From the NCBI GenBank assembly GCA_017883355.1, contig JADGNS010000002.1, forward strand, positions 1-20,687: DNA of 20,687 bases. Direction: 5' to 3'. The notes beneath the pieces are model-generated. The model did no database searches. It saw nothing but the letters and a program-made list of their open reading frames with translations, and was not told the DNA's origin. A program made the translations under genes and the position numbers. The DNA comes from Candidatus Solibacter sp. Lineage in GTDB: Bacteria > Acidobacteriota > Terriglobia > Bryobacterales > Bryobacteraceae. Of the stretch, positions 1 to 7,782 are shown piece by piece. Numbering within the stretch: position 1 is the stretch's first letter; each line of letters begins with the position of its first letter.

Positions 1-2826
1 CTTCTCCTGGTGCAATAGCGGATCGCTCTTCACGATGACCGGCTTGTTGAGGATCTCTTCGATCTCCTGCAAGTAGGTATTCTGATTGCTCTTGAGGAGC
101 TTGGCGACCTCGGGCGAGACGCGCAGCATCACGTCCTTGGTATCCACGGCGCGCGCGATCTTCTGCGCTTCCACCAGGATTTCCGACACCACCGTCTGCG
201 GGCTCTTGACGTATCCCGCGCCTTCGCAATACGAGCACGGCGTGCAGAGCGTGCGTTCCAGGCTCTGCTTGACCCGCTTGCGGGTGATCGCCACCAGCCC
301 GAAATCGTTAAACTGCAGAATCTTGTACGGCGCGCGGTCGGCCCGCATGGCTTCCTCGAGAGCCTGCATCACCTTTTGGCGATTCTTGCGCTCGTCCATA
401 TCGATGAAGTCCACCACGATGATGCCGCCCAAATCGCGCAACCGGATCTGCCGCACAATCTCCTTGATGGCATCGGTATTGGTCTTGACGATGGTGTCTT
501 CCAGGCGGTTGGACTTGCCCACGTACTTTCCGGTGTTGATATCGATGGCCACCAGCGCCTCGGTCTGGTTGATCACGATGTGCCCGCCGGATTTCAGCCA
601 CACCTTGGGGCGCAGCGCCTTTTCCAACTCCGCCGTGATTCCGAACTCGTCGAAGATCGGCGTGGCGCGGGTGTACATCTTAACCCGGCTCACCAGGGCC
701 GGCTGGAAACGCTGCACGAAGCGCAGCACATTCTCGTAGGCTTCCTCGTTGTCCACCCAGACGCTCTTATAGGCGACGGTCAACTGGTCGCGGAGGATGC
801 GCTCCACTACGTTGAGGTCATGATGGATCAGCACGGGCGCGGCCCGCCGCTCGGCCTTCTGCCGCATGTCGAGCCACAGGTTGTAGAGGAACATCATGTC
901 GGCGCGCAGCTCTTCCTCGCTCCGGCCCTCGCCCGCGGTGCGCACGATATAGCCGCCCGAAATACCGGTGCGGTTGGATTGCAGAATCCGTTTGAGGCGG
1001 AGACGTTCTTCGTCGCTCGGAATCTTGCGCGAGACGCCGATGTGGTCCACGGTGGGCATGTACACCAGGAAGCGGCCGGGCAAGGCGATGTGCGAAGTGA
1101 TGCGGGCGCCCTTCTGGCCGAGCGGCTCCTTGGCGATCTGTACGATGATTTCCTGCCCTTCCTTCAGCAGATCGCTGATGGAAGGCAGCGGGATCTTGTC
1201 CCCGCGAGTGTCGGGCCGGGCGTCTGGGCGGGCATCGGGCCGGGCATCGGACCGGCCTTCGGGACGCGCTTCCGGGCGGCCGTCGGGACGGCCCTCGGGC
1301 CGCTGTACGGTGCGCGGTTCGGCGCCCTGCTCGAGCGGACGCGATTCGCCTTGCGGACCACGCTGGCCTTCGGGCCCGGGACCGCGATCGCCCCGTCCCT
1401 TGCGGCGGGTACGGCGCGAAACGCGGTGCGGATAGCGTCCGCCCTGTTCGCGCAAGGTGGCGGTCAGGCTGGTGGGCATGCGTGCCGGTTCCGGACCCTC
1501 GTCTTCGGCGACTGGCTCCGCTGCACCCTCTTCGGTCAGTTCCCCTTCCGGGGCGGGCTCAGCGCCTTCGGCATCACCTTCGGCCCCGTATTCGCCTTCG
1601 GCCGCCTGGTCCGCAATGGCTTCGCCGTCGGTTGCTTCGGCTGCTTCGGGTTCGGCCGCTTCGTCCTCCGTTTCGAACCCGACGAATCCGGTCTCCAATG
1701 CGACCATCTGCATCGGGGTTTCTGCGGCTTCCGGCTGCGCCACCGGCGGCTCTTCGGCCACCGCTGCCACGGATGCCGGCTCGAGAGCGACCGTCTCTGG
1801 TTCAACAACCGGCGCTGCAACTGCTTCGGGAACCACGACTGGTTCGGGCACGGCCACCGCGGTGGGCGTTACCGGTTCGGCTTCCACAAACGCTTCCGCA
1901 ACCGTTTCGACAGCCGGGGCCGTTTCCGGTTCGGCGAGGGTTACCGGTGCGCCCTCGGACTTAAACTCTTCCACCGCTTCGGCATATTCTTCGGCAACCG
2001 GATCGGACGCCGGCGCTTCGCCCGCTTCCTCGTCGCCGGGCCGCGTGTATTTGGCCAGCGATTCGCCGGGCAGCACGAAGAAATCGTCCTGTTCCGGGTC
2101 GAAGACCACGCGAGGTTGAGCCGGCGGTTCTTCCACGGGAGCCGCAAACGGGATGGGGACCGCGGGAGGCGCCTGGTAGCGCGATTCGCCGTCGGGCCGC
2201 GGCGAATAGTATTTGGCATCCGGCAAACCGCGTCCACCGCCCGAGCCGCCGCCACTGCGCTGCCCGCGACCGCGGCGCGAGCGCCGGCCGCGCCGGTCTC
2301 CGCCACCGCCCTGATCACCGCCTCGATCACCACCACGATCACCGCCTCGATCACCACCACGGTCGGGGCGCCGATTGCCCTGAAATCCCGGGGGGCCCTG
2401 CATGGCGCTCGCCGGCGGGGATAGAGGCGCCGGAGGGACCACATCCACGGGCACCGCCTCGGCATCCGCAGCAGCCGGAGCCTCCGGCGTTTCCGGAGCC
2501 ACGTCCACCGGGACCGCCTGCACCAGTGCGGCGGGAGTCCGGTCGAGCTTCAGGACCTTCTCCTCCACCGACGTGACGATCTTGTCGTACTCGTCGTTGT
2601 CCTCGAAGAAATCCGAGACGTAGAGGAATGCGTCGCGGCCGAGGCCGATATCGACGAATGCCGACTGCATGCCCGGAAGCACGCGCGTCACTCTGCCTTT
2701 ATGGATGGAACCCGCCAAGGAGTACTCGTTTTCGCGTTGATAGAACACCTCAACGACTTGATCGTCCTCCAGCACCGCCACGCGGGTTTCATGGCGATTG
2801 GCTGAAATCACTAACTCTTTCGACAT
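1..2826 (-). CDS. rne: Ribonuclease E/G (Rne/Rng family) with a giant insert in the S1 domain; 3' end outside window
   Basis: Endoribonuclease of the RNase E/G family, which cleaves single-stranded RNA in mRNA decay and rRNA processing. 942 codons are visible and the last visible residues match the end of the RNase G core, so probably only a few codons are missing. Seen: an N-terminal half of an S1 RNA-binding domain (residues ~36-78, GSIHKGRVTRVLPGMQSAFV), a low-complexity insert (~79-545), then the rest of S1 from SISDLLKEGQEI. The DNase I-like catalytic core follows, with D762 (AIDINTGKY) and D806 (VVDFIDM) aligning to E. coli RNase E D303 and D346. The Zn-link is at C864 and C867 (CSYCEGAG), with a further Cys at 861. 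The start at 2826 is chosen because GGAGG (2834-2838) lies 7 nt upstream and homology begins at once. The frame stays open for ~52 more codons upstream, without family similarity. The insert has an early Arg/Gly part, an acidic Ala/Glu/Pro part and a late RP(E/D)GR repeat. Family assignment is sure; choosing Rne over Rng is naming only. Confidence 0.95.
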   Translation of the reverse strand, partial: MSKELVISANRHETRVAVLEDDQVVEVFYQRENEYSLAGSIHKGRVTRVLPGMQSAFVDIGLGRDAFLYVSDFFEDNDEYDKIVTSVEEKVLKLDRTPAALVQAVPVDVAPETPEAPAAADAEAVPVDVVPPAPLSPPASAMQGPPGFQGNRRPDRGGDRGGDRGGDRGGDQGGGGDRRGRRSRRGRGQRSGGGSGGGRGLPDAKYYSPRPDGESRYQAPPAVPIPFAAPVEEPPAQPRVVFDPEQDDFFVLPGESLAKYTRPGDEEAGEAPASDPVAEEYAEAVEEFKSEGAPVTLAEPETAPAVETVAEAFVEAEPVTPTAVAVPEPVVVPEAVAAPVVEPETVALEPASVAAVAEEPPVAQPEAAETPMQMVALETGFVGFETEDEAAEPEAAEATDGEAIADQAAEGEYGAEGDAEGAEPAPEGELTEEGAAEPVAEDEGPEPARMPTSLTATLREQGGRYPHRVSRRTRRKGRGDRGPGPEGQRGPQGESRPLEQGAEPRTVQRPEGRPDGRPEARPEGRSDARPDARPDARPDTRGDKIPLPSISDLLKEGQEIIVQIAKEPLGQKGARITSHIALPGRFLVYMPTVDHIGVSRKIPSDEERLRLKRILQSNRTGISGGYIVRTAGEGRSEEELRADMMFLYNLWLDMRQKAERRAAPVLIHHDLNVVERILRDQLTVAYKSVWVDNEEAYENVLRFVQRFQPALVSRVKMYTRATPIFDEFGITAELEKALRPKVWLKSGGHIVINQTEALVAIDINTGKYVGKSNRLEDTIVKTNTDAIKEIVRQIRLRDLGGIIVVDFIDMDERKNRQKVMQALEEAMRADRAPYKILQFNDFGLVAITRKRVKQSLERTLCTPCSYCEGAGYVKSPQTVVSEILVEAQKIARAVDTKDVMLRVSPEVAKLLKSNQNTYLQEIEEILNKPVIVKSDPLLHQEK
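1206..1307 (-). repeat. 12-bp-period tandem repeat within rne (RPDGRPEA-type peptide repeat)
   Basis: About eight degenerate 12-bp units encode alternating RPEG/RPDG/RPDA tetrapeptides (residues ~507-541). They form the C-terminal end of the S1-domain insert of RNase E/G, immediately before the S1 fold resumes. The repeat is basic/acidic alternating and proline-containing, so it is expected to be disordered. Confidence 0.8.
2313..2360 (-). repeat. Two exact 24-bp tandem copies within rne (Arg-Gly-Gly-Asp repeat)
   Basis: Two identical 24-bp units (2313-2336 and 2337-2360) encode an RGGD peptide repeat at about residues 156-171, followed by an Arg-rich stretch (RRGRRSRRGRGQR). RGG-type sequences commonly contact RNA, so this part of the insert may be an accessory RNA-binding tail. 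The exact nucleotide identity points to recent slippage. Confidence 0.85.
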
Positions 2827-2893
2827 CCGACTGCCTCCACGGGGCATGGAGAGGTGCCGCGAGGAAGTGGCTGCGCCAGTTGGTTGCTGTGTG

Positions 2894-2921
2894 CGGGTCC
2901 GCCGGTTCTCAGGCGAACCCG
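2894..2921 (-). promoter_or_regulatory. Strong hairpin in the rne leader
   Basis: Inverted repeat cgggtccgcc / ggcgaacccg with an 8-nt loop. In the minus-strand RNA all ten pairs form (nine Watson-Crick, one G-U). It lies about 70 nt upstream of the rne start codon and is far from the rodA stop, so a regulatory role in the leader is likelier than termination. There is no U-tract. Confidence 0.5.
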
Positions 2922-3106
2922 GTACCTCAGCGACAAACTCACGCGGGCCGGAGGTGGAGATTGCGTTTTCCTCGTACACCATCCGGCCGGGAACCACTCC
3001 TGTTGCCCGCGACGGGCGTTTCCGCACGGCTTTTCCGCGCTTACGTGCCCATGTCCCGGGGGGTCTCTACAGGCTCCCGAATAATCTCTTCTCGAACGCT
3101 CCCTTG

Positions 3107-3118
3107 CGGGCGCGCCCG
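3107..3118. other. 12-bp GC palindrome just after rodA
   Basis: cgggcgcgcccg is a perfect palindrome ending 1 bp from the rodA stop codon. It can form only a short hairpin (4-bp stem, 4-nt loop) and has no T-tract. It may be a weak terminator or an attenuating structure between rodA and rne, or chance in GC-rich DNA. Confidence 0.2.
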
Positions 3119-3119
3119 G

Positions 3120-4211
3120 CTAATTCACAAATCTTCTGAGGCGAACGTTGTTCACCAGCCCCAATGCCAGGAAAAATGTCCAGATACTCGAACCGCCAAA
3201 ACTCATGAAGGGCAGCGGGATGCCGGTCACCGGCATGAGTCCCGCCACCATGCCCACATTCACGAGAATGTGGAACAGCAACAGGGCTGCCACCCCCATA
3301 CATAGGTACATCCCTACCCGATCCGGCGCCGTATGCGCATTCTGGACGATGCGCATCACCAGCACAAAAAACATCGACAACAAAACCGTTACCCCCACGA
3401 ACCCATGCTCCTCGGCAAAGGCCGAAAAGATGAAGTCCTTATGGGGTACCGGCAAAAAGCGCAACTGGGTTTGAGTTCCTTTGGTAACGCCCTTGCCGAA
3501 CATCCCTCCCGAGCCTACGGCTATCTGGGATTGGATCAACTGATAACCCTTGCCCTGCGGATCGCGCTCGGGGTCCATGAAACTCACGATCCGCCCCTTC
3601 TGGTACTCATCCATGAACTGCCAACTGATGGGCAGCACCACAACCGTCAATATTGCAATGACGGCCACATACTTCCAACGCAATCCCGCCAAAAACGCAC
3701 ACGCGATCAGGACTGCCAGATACGTCAGCGAGGTGCCCAAATCCGGCTGTTTCATCACCAGCACGGTGGGAATCAGCACCAGGCCCGCCAACTTCAGCAT
3801 CTCCCGAATTTCCAATTCATCGGTTCGCAAATCGGTGAGATAGCGGGCTACCAACAATATTATCACCAGCTTGACGAATTCCGATACCTGCAAGTGAATG
3901 CCGAATCCCACCGGAATCCAGCGCCTCGACCCGTAGGCTTTCTCCCCGATGACGTAGGTGGCGACGAGCGCCACCACGCTGCCGATATACAACGCGGGTA
4001 CGTAGTGCAGCATGCTGTGGTAATCGATGGCCATCATCAGCCACATCAGAAACAGCCCGCCGGCCACGTAAATGATTTGTTTCCACCAGGCCGAGGTGTA
4101 GTCCGTGTCCCGGGTCGCGCTGTAAATCTGCACGACGCCGACCGCGCAAATCAGCAGCACAATCAGCAGTACGGTCCAATCGATATCGCGGGGGGAGAGG
4201 TATTTCGTCAT
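3120..4211 (-). CDS. rodA: Rod shape-determining protein RodA (SEDS peptidoglycan glycosyltransferase)
   Basis: Integral inner-membrane SEDS-family enzyme that polymerises lipid II into glycan strands during lateral cell elongation, together with the cognate class B PBP encoded just upstream. The 363-residue length is typical. Multiple hydrophobic segments span the protein. Family signatures visible are KQPDLGTS (154-161), the extracellular-loop motif HKDFIFSAFAEEHGFVG, where D259 corresponds to the conserved catalytic Asp of RodA, and the C-terminal GIPLPFMSFGGSS (330-342). The ATG at 4211 has no recognisable Shine-Dalgarno. It begins 3 bp after a 29-codon reading frame that itself overlaps the mrdA stop, so translation may be coupled. 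No promoter is evident in the 89-bp gap to mrdA, which is occupied by a REP-like repeat. Confidence 0.97.
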   Translation of the reverse strand: MTKYLSPRDIDWTVLLIVLLICAVGVVQIYSATRDTDYTSAWWKQIIYVAGGLFLMWLMMAIDYHSMLHYVPALYIGSVVALVATYVIGEKAYGSRRWIPVGFGIHLQVSEFVKLVIILLVARYLTDLRTDELEIREMLKLAGLVLIPTVLVMKQPDLGTSLTYLAVLIACAFLAGLRWKYVAVIAILTVVVLPISWQFMDEYQKGRIVSFMDPERDPQGKGYQLIQSQIAVGSGGMFGKGVTKGTQTQLRFLPVPHKDFIFSAFAEEHGFVGVTVLLSMFFVLVMRIVQNAHTAPDRVGMYLCMGVAALLLFHILVNVGMVAGLMPVTGIPLPFMSFGGSSIWTFFLALGLVNNVRLRRFVN

Positions 4212-4214
4212 GAG

Positions 4215-4304
4215 TTAGGTTACGAAAATCCGCTCCCTGACGGTCGCGGCTCGGATTGGGCGGATTCCGGATAGGTGAGTGAGTTTGTGACACACCGTTT
4301 TCAT
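4215..4304 (-). CDS. Possible 29-codon leader ORF between mrdA and rodA (doubtful)
   Basis: The ATG at 4304 overlaps the TGA of mrdA (ATGA). The frame runs 29 codons and stops 3 bp before the rodA start. Its C-terminal half is encoded by the REP-like repeat (RAATVRERIF) and it resembles no protein family I know. If translated, its likely role is carrying ribosomes across to rodA, which lacks a Shine-Dalgarno. It may equally be a chance frame created by the repeat. Confidence 0.2.
   Translation of the reverse strand: MKTVCHKLTHLSGIRPIRAATVRERIFVT
4228..4258. repeat. Solo copy of a REP-like intergenic repeat
   Basis: 31 bp matching the left arm of the element at 13414-13529 with a single substitution (ccgctccctGacggtcgcgg against ccgctccctAacggtcgcgg). 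It sits in the short gap between mrdA and rodA. Occurrence of the same sequence in two unrelated intergenic gaps 9 kb apart shows a dispersed repeat family, not part of a gene. Confidence 0.85.
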
Positions 4305-6184
4305 CGAGGCACCCCCAGCCCCAAAGCCGCGACTGTCCGCGTCTGGTTCTGCTGCCACTGGGTCATGCGCTCTTTCTTGTCGAAGTGGGCCTTGAGCACA
4401 TCGCGGACAATCGCCGCCGATAACGCCGAGAGACCACCGTGTTCGAAAAGTGTCACCACCACGATTTCCGGATTGTCGCGCGGCGCAAATCCGACGAACC
4501 ACGCATTGTCCTTCAATTCCTGGCTCACGCCGCCGGCCGCCTTGATATAGTCGTTGGACGCCAACTGCGCCGTCCCCGTCTTGCCGCACACCTCAATGTG
4601 CGGCAGCGCCGCGCGCACCCCGGTGCCCCCTTCGTTGACCACTCCGTACATGCCATCCACCACGGTTTTGACCTGTTCCGGATTGAGCGTCCACTCGACC
4701 ACCTTCACCTGATCGGGCGCTCGCTTCACCATGTGCGGCTGATACCACTTGCCGCCCACCGACAGGCCGCCAATGGCGCGCGCCAATTGCAGCGGCGTCA
4801 CGGTGAGCGCTCCCTGCCCGATGGAGACCGAGGGCGTCTCGCCGGCATACCACTTGGTGCGCTGGGTGCGCAGCTTCCACTTCTGCGAGGGCATCAGGCC
4901 TGCCTTCTCGTGCGGCAGATCGATTCCCGTGGTCTGCCCAAAGCCGACCAGATCCCCGTAAAACGAAAGGTTGTCGATACCCAGCCTGGCGCCCAGTGTG
5001 TAGAAGAAGACGTCGCAGGATTGGACGATGCCCCGGTGCATGGACAGCGTGCCGTGCCCGTGCTTGTCGTGGCAGTGCTGGTAAACGCCGTAGAGCGCCA
5101 CGCCGCCCGAACAGTGCACGGTCCATTTGTCGTCCACGGTTCCGGTGGAGAGTCCCGCCAGCGCCACGATGGGCTTGAAGGTGGATCCCGGCGCCTGCTC
5201 CGCCTGAATCGCCCGGTTCAGCATGGGGTGATCCGGGTTGTCGGCGATCTCGCGCCAGTCCTTCGTCTTGATGCGCACGGCAAACTTATTGGGGTCGAAG
5301 GCCGGGTGGCTGACCATGGCCAGCACTTCGCCCGACCGCGGATCCAGCGCCACCACCGCACCGTTCTTGCCTTCCATGGCCAGCTCCGCCACCGTCTGTA
5401 AATCCAGATCGATGGTCAGTTGCAGGTCCTTGCCCTCCACCGCCTTCTTGATGGCGAGGGTCTGGCGCACCGTACCGCGGTTGTCCACCACCACCTGGCG
5501 CTGTCCATCCACGCCCATCAGCGTGTCGTTGTACTGTTTCTCGATGCCGAACTTGCCGACCACGTCGCCCTGGTTGTATTTGGCGAACTCCGGAGCGTCG
5601 AGTTCCTGCTCGCTGATTTCTCCGGTGTACCCGATGACGTGCGCCAGCGTGCCGTTCTTCGGGTAGAGGCGGCGCGGGGTCTCGATCAGCACCAGTTCCG
5701 GGAAGAAATCGTGGTGCGAAGCCACGAAGGCGAGATCGGCCGGCGAGAGCTCGTCCTTGATGGTGACGGTGACGTATTTCGGCTGCTTGCGCACGCGCTC
5801 CACACGCGCCAGCAGGTCGCTGTAATCCAGGTCCAGGCCCTGGGCGATGGGCCGCAGGTGCTCGTCCTTGGCGGATTCGCGGGCCAAGAGCAGGCTGAAG
5901 GAGGAGTGGTTATCCACGATCACGCGCCCGTCGCGATCCAGAAGGCGCCCGCGCGGCCCCGGAATGGGCACCGATTTGATGCTGTTCTGCTGCGCCCGCT
6001 CCCCGTAGAATTCGGGGTTCTGTACCTGCAGCCGCCAGAACCCGGAAATCAGGAAGAGGAAGATGATCACCGTGGCGTACTGGAACACGGCAATCTTTCC
6101 CGCCGCAAACCGGGTATCGTCGCGCAGCGGTGGCTTATCGGAAAGCTGTTGCCCGAGATTGGGGTCGGCCGGAGGAAGGGTCAC
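4301..6184 (-). CDS. mrdA: Penicillin-binding protein 2 (class B, elongasome transpeptidase)
   Basis: Membrane-anchored D,D-transpeptidase that cross-links peptidoglycan during elongation, partner of RodA encoded next downstream. Its 627 residues are typical of PBP2. Seen: one N-terminal transmembrane segment (~31-50), the dimerisation/pedestal domain starting with the PGPRGRLLDRDG motif (76-87), and the transpeptidase domain with S334xxK337 (STFK, nucleophile), S389-C-D391 and K535TGT. A Cys/His-rich stretch before the second motif (C358, H370, C371, H375, H377) could bind metal; a zinc site is known in E. coli PBP2, but the alignment is uncertain. The start is a GTG at 6184 with no clear Shine-Dalgarno; a stop lies 8 codons upstream in frame. 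mreC and mreD, often found just upstream of mrdA, are absent; instead the MBL gene ends 47 bp upstream in the same direction. Confidence 0.97.
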   Translation of the reverse strand: MTLPPADPNLGQQLSDKPPLRDDTRFAAGKIAVFQYATVIIFLFLISGFWRLQVQNPEFYGERAQQNSIKSVPIPGPRGRLLDRDGRVIVDNHSSFSLLLARESAKDEHLRPIAQGLDLDYSDLLARVERVRKQPKYVTVTIKDELSPADLAFVASHHDFFPELVLIETPRRLYPKNGTLAHVIGYTGEISEQELDAPEFAKYNQGDVVGKFGIEKQYNDTLMGVDGQRQVVVDNRGTVRQTLAIKKAVEGKDLQLTIDLDLQTVAELAMEGKNGAVVALDPRSGEVLAMVSHPAFDPNKFAVRIKTKDWREIADNPDHPMLNRAIQAEQAPGSTFKPIVALAGLSTGTVDDKWTVHCSGGVALYGVYQHCHDKHGHGTLSMHRGIVQSCDVFFYTLGARLGIDNLSFYGDLVGFGQTTGIDLPHEKAGLMPSQKWKLRTQRTKWYAGETPSVSIGQGALTVTPLQLARAIGGLSVGGKWYQPHMVKRAPDQVKVVEWTLNPEQVKTVVDGMYGVVNEGGTGVRAALPHIEVCGKTGTAQLASNDYIKAAGGVSQELKDNAWFVGFAPRDNPEIVVVTLFEHGGLSALSAAIVRDVLKAHFDKKERMTQWQQNQTRTVAALGLGVPR

Positions 6185-6207
6185 AACGAAGACTGCGCTC
6201 GACTCTT

Positions 6208-6213
6208 ATTCTA
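6208..6213 (-). promoter_or_regulatory. Candidate -10 element for mrdA
   Basis: On the minus strand TAGAAT (5 of 6 to TATAAT) lies ~24 bp upstream of the mrdA GTG, in an A/T-richer stretch between the MBL stop and mrdA. There is no good -35 at 16-18 bp, so this is weak. If real, it would make the cell-wall genes independent of the protease-MBL transcript. Confidence 0.2.
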
Positions 6214-6231
6214 GCCGATTCGCCGCCACTT

Positions 6232-7779
6232 TTAGACGTAGTAGTCGATGTACAGAGGATTTACCTCCACGTTGGCATCCAGGCCGCCCCATTCGCCGGT
6301 TTTCAATGGGTCCGCCACTTTTCCGATGCCCTGATCGTTGCGCAACAGGCGCTCGTGGGTGTGCTCCTCCAGCGCGGCATTGAGATTCGGCGCCGGCATC
6401 GTCCACTTCTTGCTCTTCTTGGCGAAGGCTTCGTTGGTCGGGATCATGCCCACCAGTTTGGGGTGAGTCATTTTCTCCAAGGCGGGTTTGTAGGTGGCGT
6501 TGTGGCTGCCGTGGTGGCCCACCTTATAGAGGATTGTGCGCGCCAGCAGTTCGCCCGCGTCGAAGCCTTTCTCGGATTTCTTGATGTCGAACCACGAACT
6601 CCAGTTGCCTACCTGCGCATCGCCGGGAAAGATCATGACATCCCCGTCGGCGAATTTGTCCCCTTTGGCGAATTCAAAGGCCAGGCACAGACTGGTGTTA
6701 TTGATGTACTTGTCCATCTGCAAGGCGAGCGTCGAGACCGAGTCCAATGCCTGGTTGTCGATCCGCCGCCAGGATTGCTCGCTATCGTTGTAGCGCGACA
6801 GGATGTCCGTCAGCGTGGCGTTGTCCTGGTCCGGTTTCAAGCGGGCCTGGCCATTCTCCATGGTGGCATCCATCCGCCACTGCGCGGCGAACGGATATTG
6901 CGGCACTCCCTCGCCGGACGAGCTCTCCGCATCCACCCCGAACAGCAGAGCGCGATCGTAACTGGCGCCGGCCTTTTCCATGATGCGCATCTGATCTTCG
7001 CTGGTCGGCGGACCGAGCACGCGCACCTTGAGCCCCCCGAAATCCCAGGTATCGCCGGGCGACCCGAAGCTCAGGTTGTCTTTCCCCGCCTTCTGCTTTA
7101 CGTAGTCCATGGCAGCTCGCGGTTTCACGGCCAACTTCTTGGCGTCCGCGCCGAGCTCGCCGTTCGCTTCAAGCCCCATGAATTCGGCCACCGCGGCGAC
7201 ACCTTGGTGAAGATCGCTGTAGCCGTCCGGGTCCGATGCCGCGAGGCCCTGCAACCCGGTCAGGCCGTTGGCCAGCGCGACTTGCAGCCGCTCGTATTTC
7301 TGGCGCAGATTCTGCGCGGCCTTGGTATTCGATTCCACCCATCCAAACCAAGCCTGGCCGAAGCTCAGCTTCTTGTCGAATTCACTCTTGGCCAGCGTAT
7401 TGAAGATCGACACGTGGTCCATATGTTCGTGCGTCACCACGACCACATCCAGGTGGCCGCCGCTTTCGGCGGTGATATTCTTCAGCACCTGGAGTTGCAC
7501 CTCCTGATCGGAGGTGGCTGGGGCCAGGCGCGATCCGCCGAACATGCCGCAATCGATCAGCATGTGTTGCGGCTCCTTGCCCAGGTAGGAAGTCAGCAGG
7601 AAGCAATCGCCCAGGCCGACCCGGTACATGCGGACCCGGACGCGCCTCTCGGAAGCCTTCAATGCCTTCTTCGCCGGCGCCGCCTTCACGACAGTTTTCC
7701 GTATCGGTGTCGCCGGCGCTGCCTTGGCGGCAGTTTTCCGTACCGGCTTCGCTGCAGTAGCTTTGGATTTTGTGGCCAT
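6232..7779 (-). CDS. ComEC-like metallo-beta-lactamase-fold hydrolase with Lys/Ala-rich N-terminal tail
   Basis: Predicted dinuclear-metal hydrolase of the metallo-beta-lactamase superfamily, of unknown substrate. Residues 1-45 are a Lys/Ala/Pro tail of repeated RKT-AAKAAP units, resembling histone H1-type tails. The fold begins with RVGLGDCFLL (53-62) and LIDCGMF, in the style of the stand-alone ComEC/Rec2 metallohydrolase domain (VGQGDA...IDCG). The metal motif is complete: HEHMDH (H117, H119, D121, H122), FPGDAQ (D387) and GHHGSHNAT (H422, H423). A ~230-residue region between the first and later motifs is larger than in minimal members. No signal peptide, so probably cytoplasmic; ComEC relatives act on nucleic acid or phosphodiesters, so a nuclease is one possibility. 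It starts 3 bp after the protease stop, with AGGAGG (7788-7793) inside the protease 3' end, so the two are surely co-translated. Confidence 0.9.
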   Translation of the reverse strand: MATKSKATAAKPVRKTAAKAAPATPIRKTVVKAAPAKKALKASERRVRVRMYRVGLGDCFLLTSYLGKEPQHMLIDCGMFGGSRLAPATSDQEVQLQVLKNITAESGGHLDVVVVTHEHMDHVSIFNTLAKSEFDKKLSFGQAWFGWVESNTKAAQNLRQKYERLQVALANGLTGLQGLAASDPDGYSDLHQGVAAVAEFMGLEANGELGADAKKLAVKPRAAMDYVKQKAGKDNLSFGSPGDTWDFGGLKVRVLGPPTSEDQMRIMEKAGASYDRALLFGVDAESSSGEGVPQYPFAAQWRMDATMENGQARLKPDQDNATLTDILSRYNDSEQSWRRIDNQALDSVSTLALQMDKYINNTSLCLAFEFAKGDKFADGDVMIFPGDAQVGNWSSWFDIKKSEKGFDAGELLARTILYKVGHHGSHNATYKPALEKMTHPKLVGMIPTNEAFAKKSKKWTMPAPNLNAALEEHTHERLLRNDQGIGKVADPLKTGEWGGLDANVEVNPLYIDYYV

Positions 7780-7782
7780 GGC

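Larger units (their letters stand above)
2827..3119 (-). promoter_or_regulatory. Intergenic leader of rne with three hairpins
   Basis: This 293-bp gap between rodA and rne holds no convincing gene on either strand. In the minus-strand RNA three hairpins are visible. One is at 3040-3024 (6-bp stem with one G-U, loop AAAAG). One is at 3017-3005 (GCCCG/CGGGC, loop of 3). The strongest is at 2921-2894 (10-bp stem with one G-U, 8-nt loop), about 70 nt before the rne start. The non-Watson-Crick pair of the strong hairpin is an allowed G-U only in the minus-strand RNA, which favours a role in the rne transcript. By analogy with the structured E. coli rne leader this could be an autoregulatory 5' UTR; that is inference. 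Confidence 0.45.

Noticed and set aside
2313..2360. Short tandem repeat as a CRISPR-like array
   Set aside because: Only two contiguous 24-bp units with no spacers, in frame within rne and encoding RGGD repeats.
376..2424. 682-codon plus-strand open frame opposite rne
   Set aside because: It lies antisense to a clear RNase E/G frame and its translation is compositionally odd (His/Gly/Arg/Phe-rich), the expected shadow of the GC-rich low-complexity insert. No ribosome site or family motif.
2827..2982. 52-codon in-frame upstream extension of RNase E/G
   Set aside because: The frame is open from an ATG at 2982, but the family match begins at the 2826 start, which has GGAGG at ideal distance. 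The extension would run through the strong leader hairpin.
2827..3119. tRNA or small protein gene in the rodA-rne gap
   Set aside because: No cloverleaf could be drawn, and the open frames here are rodA or rne shadows without ribosome sites.
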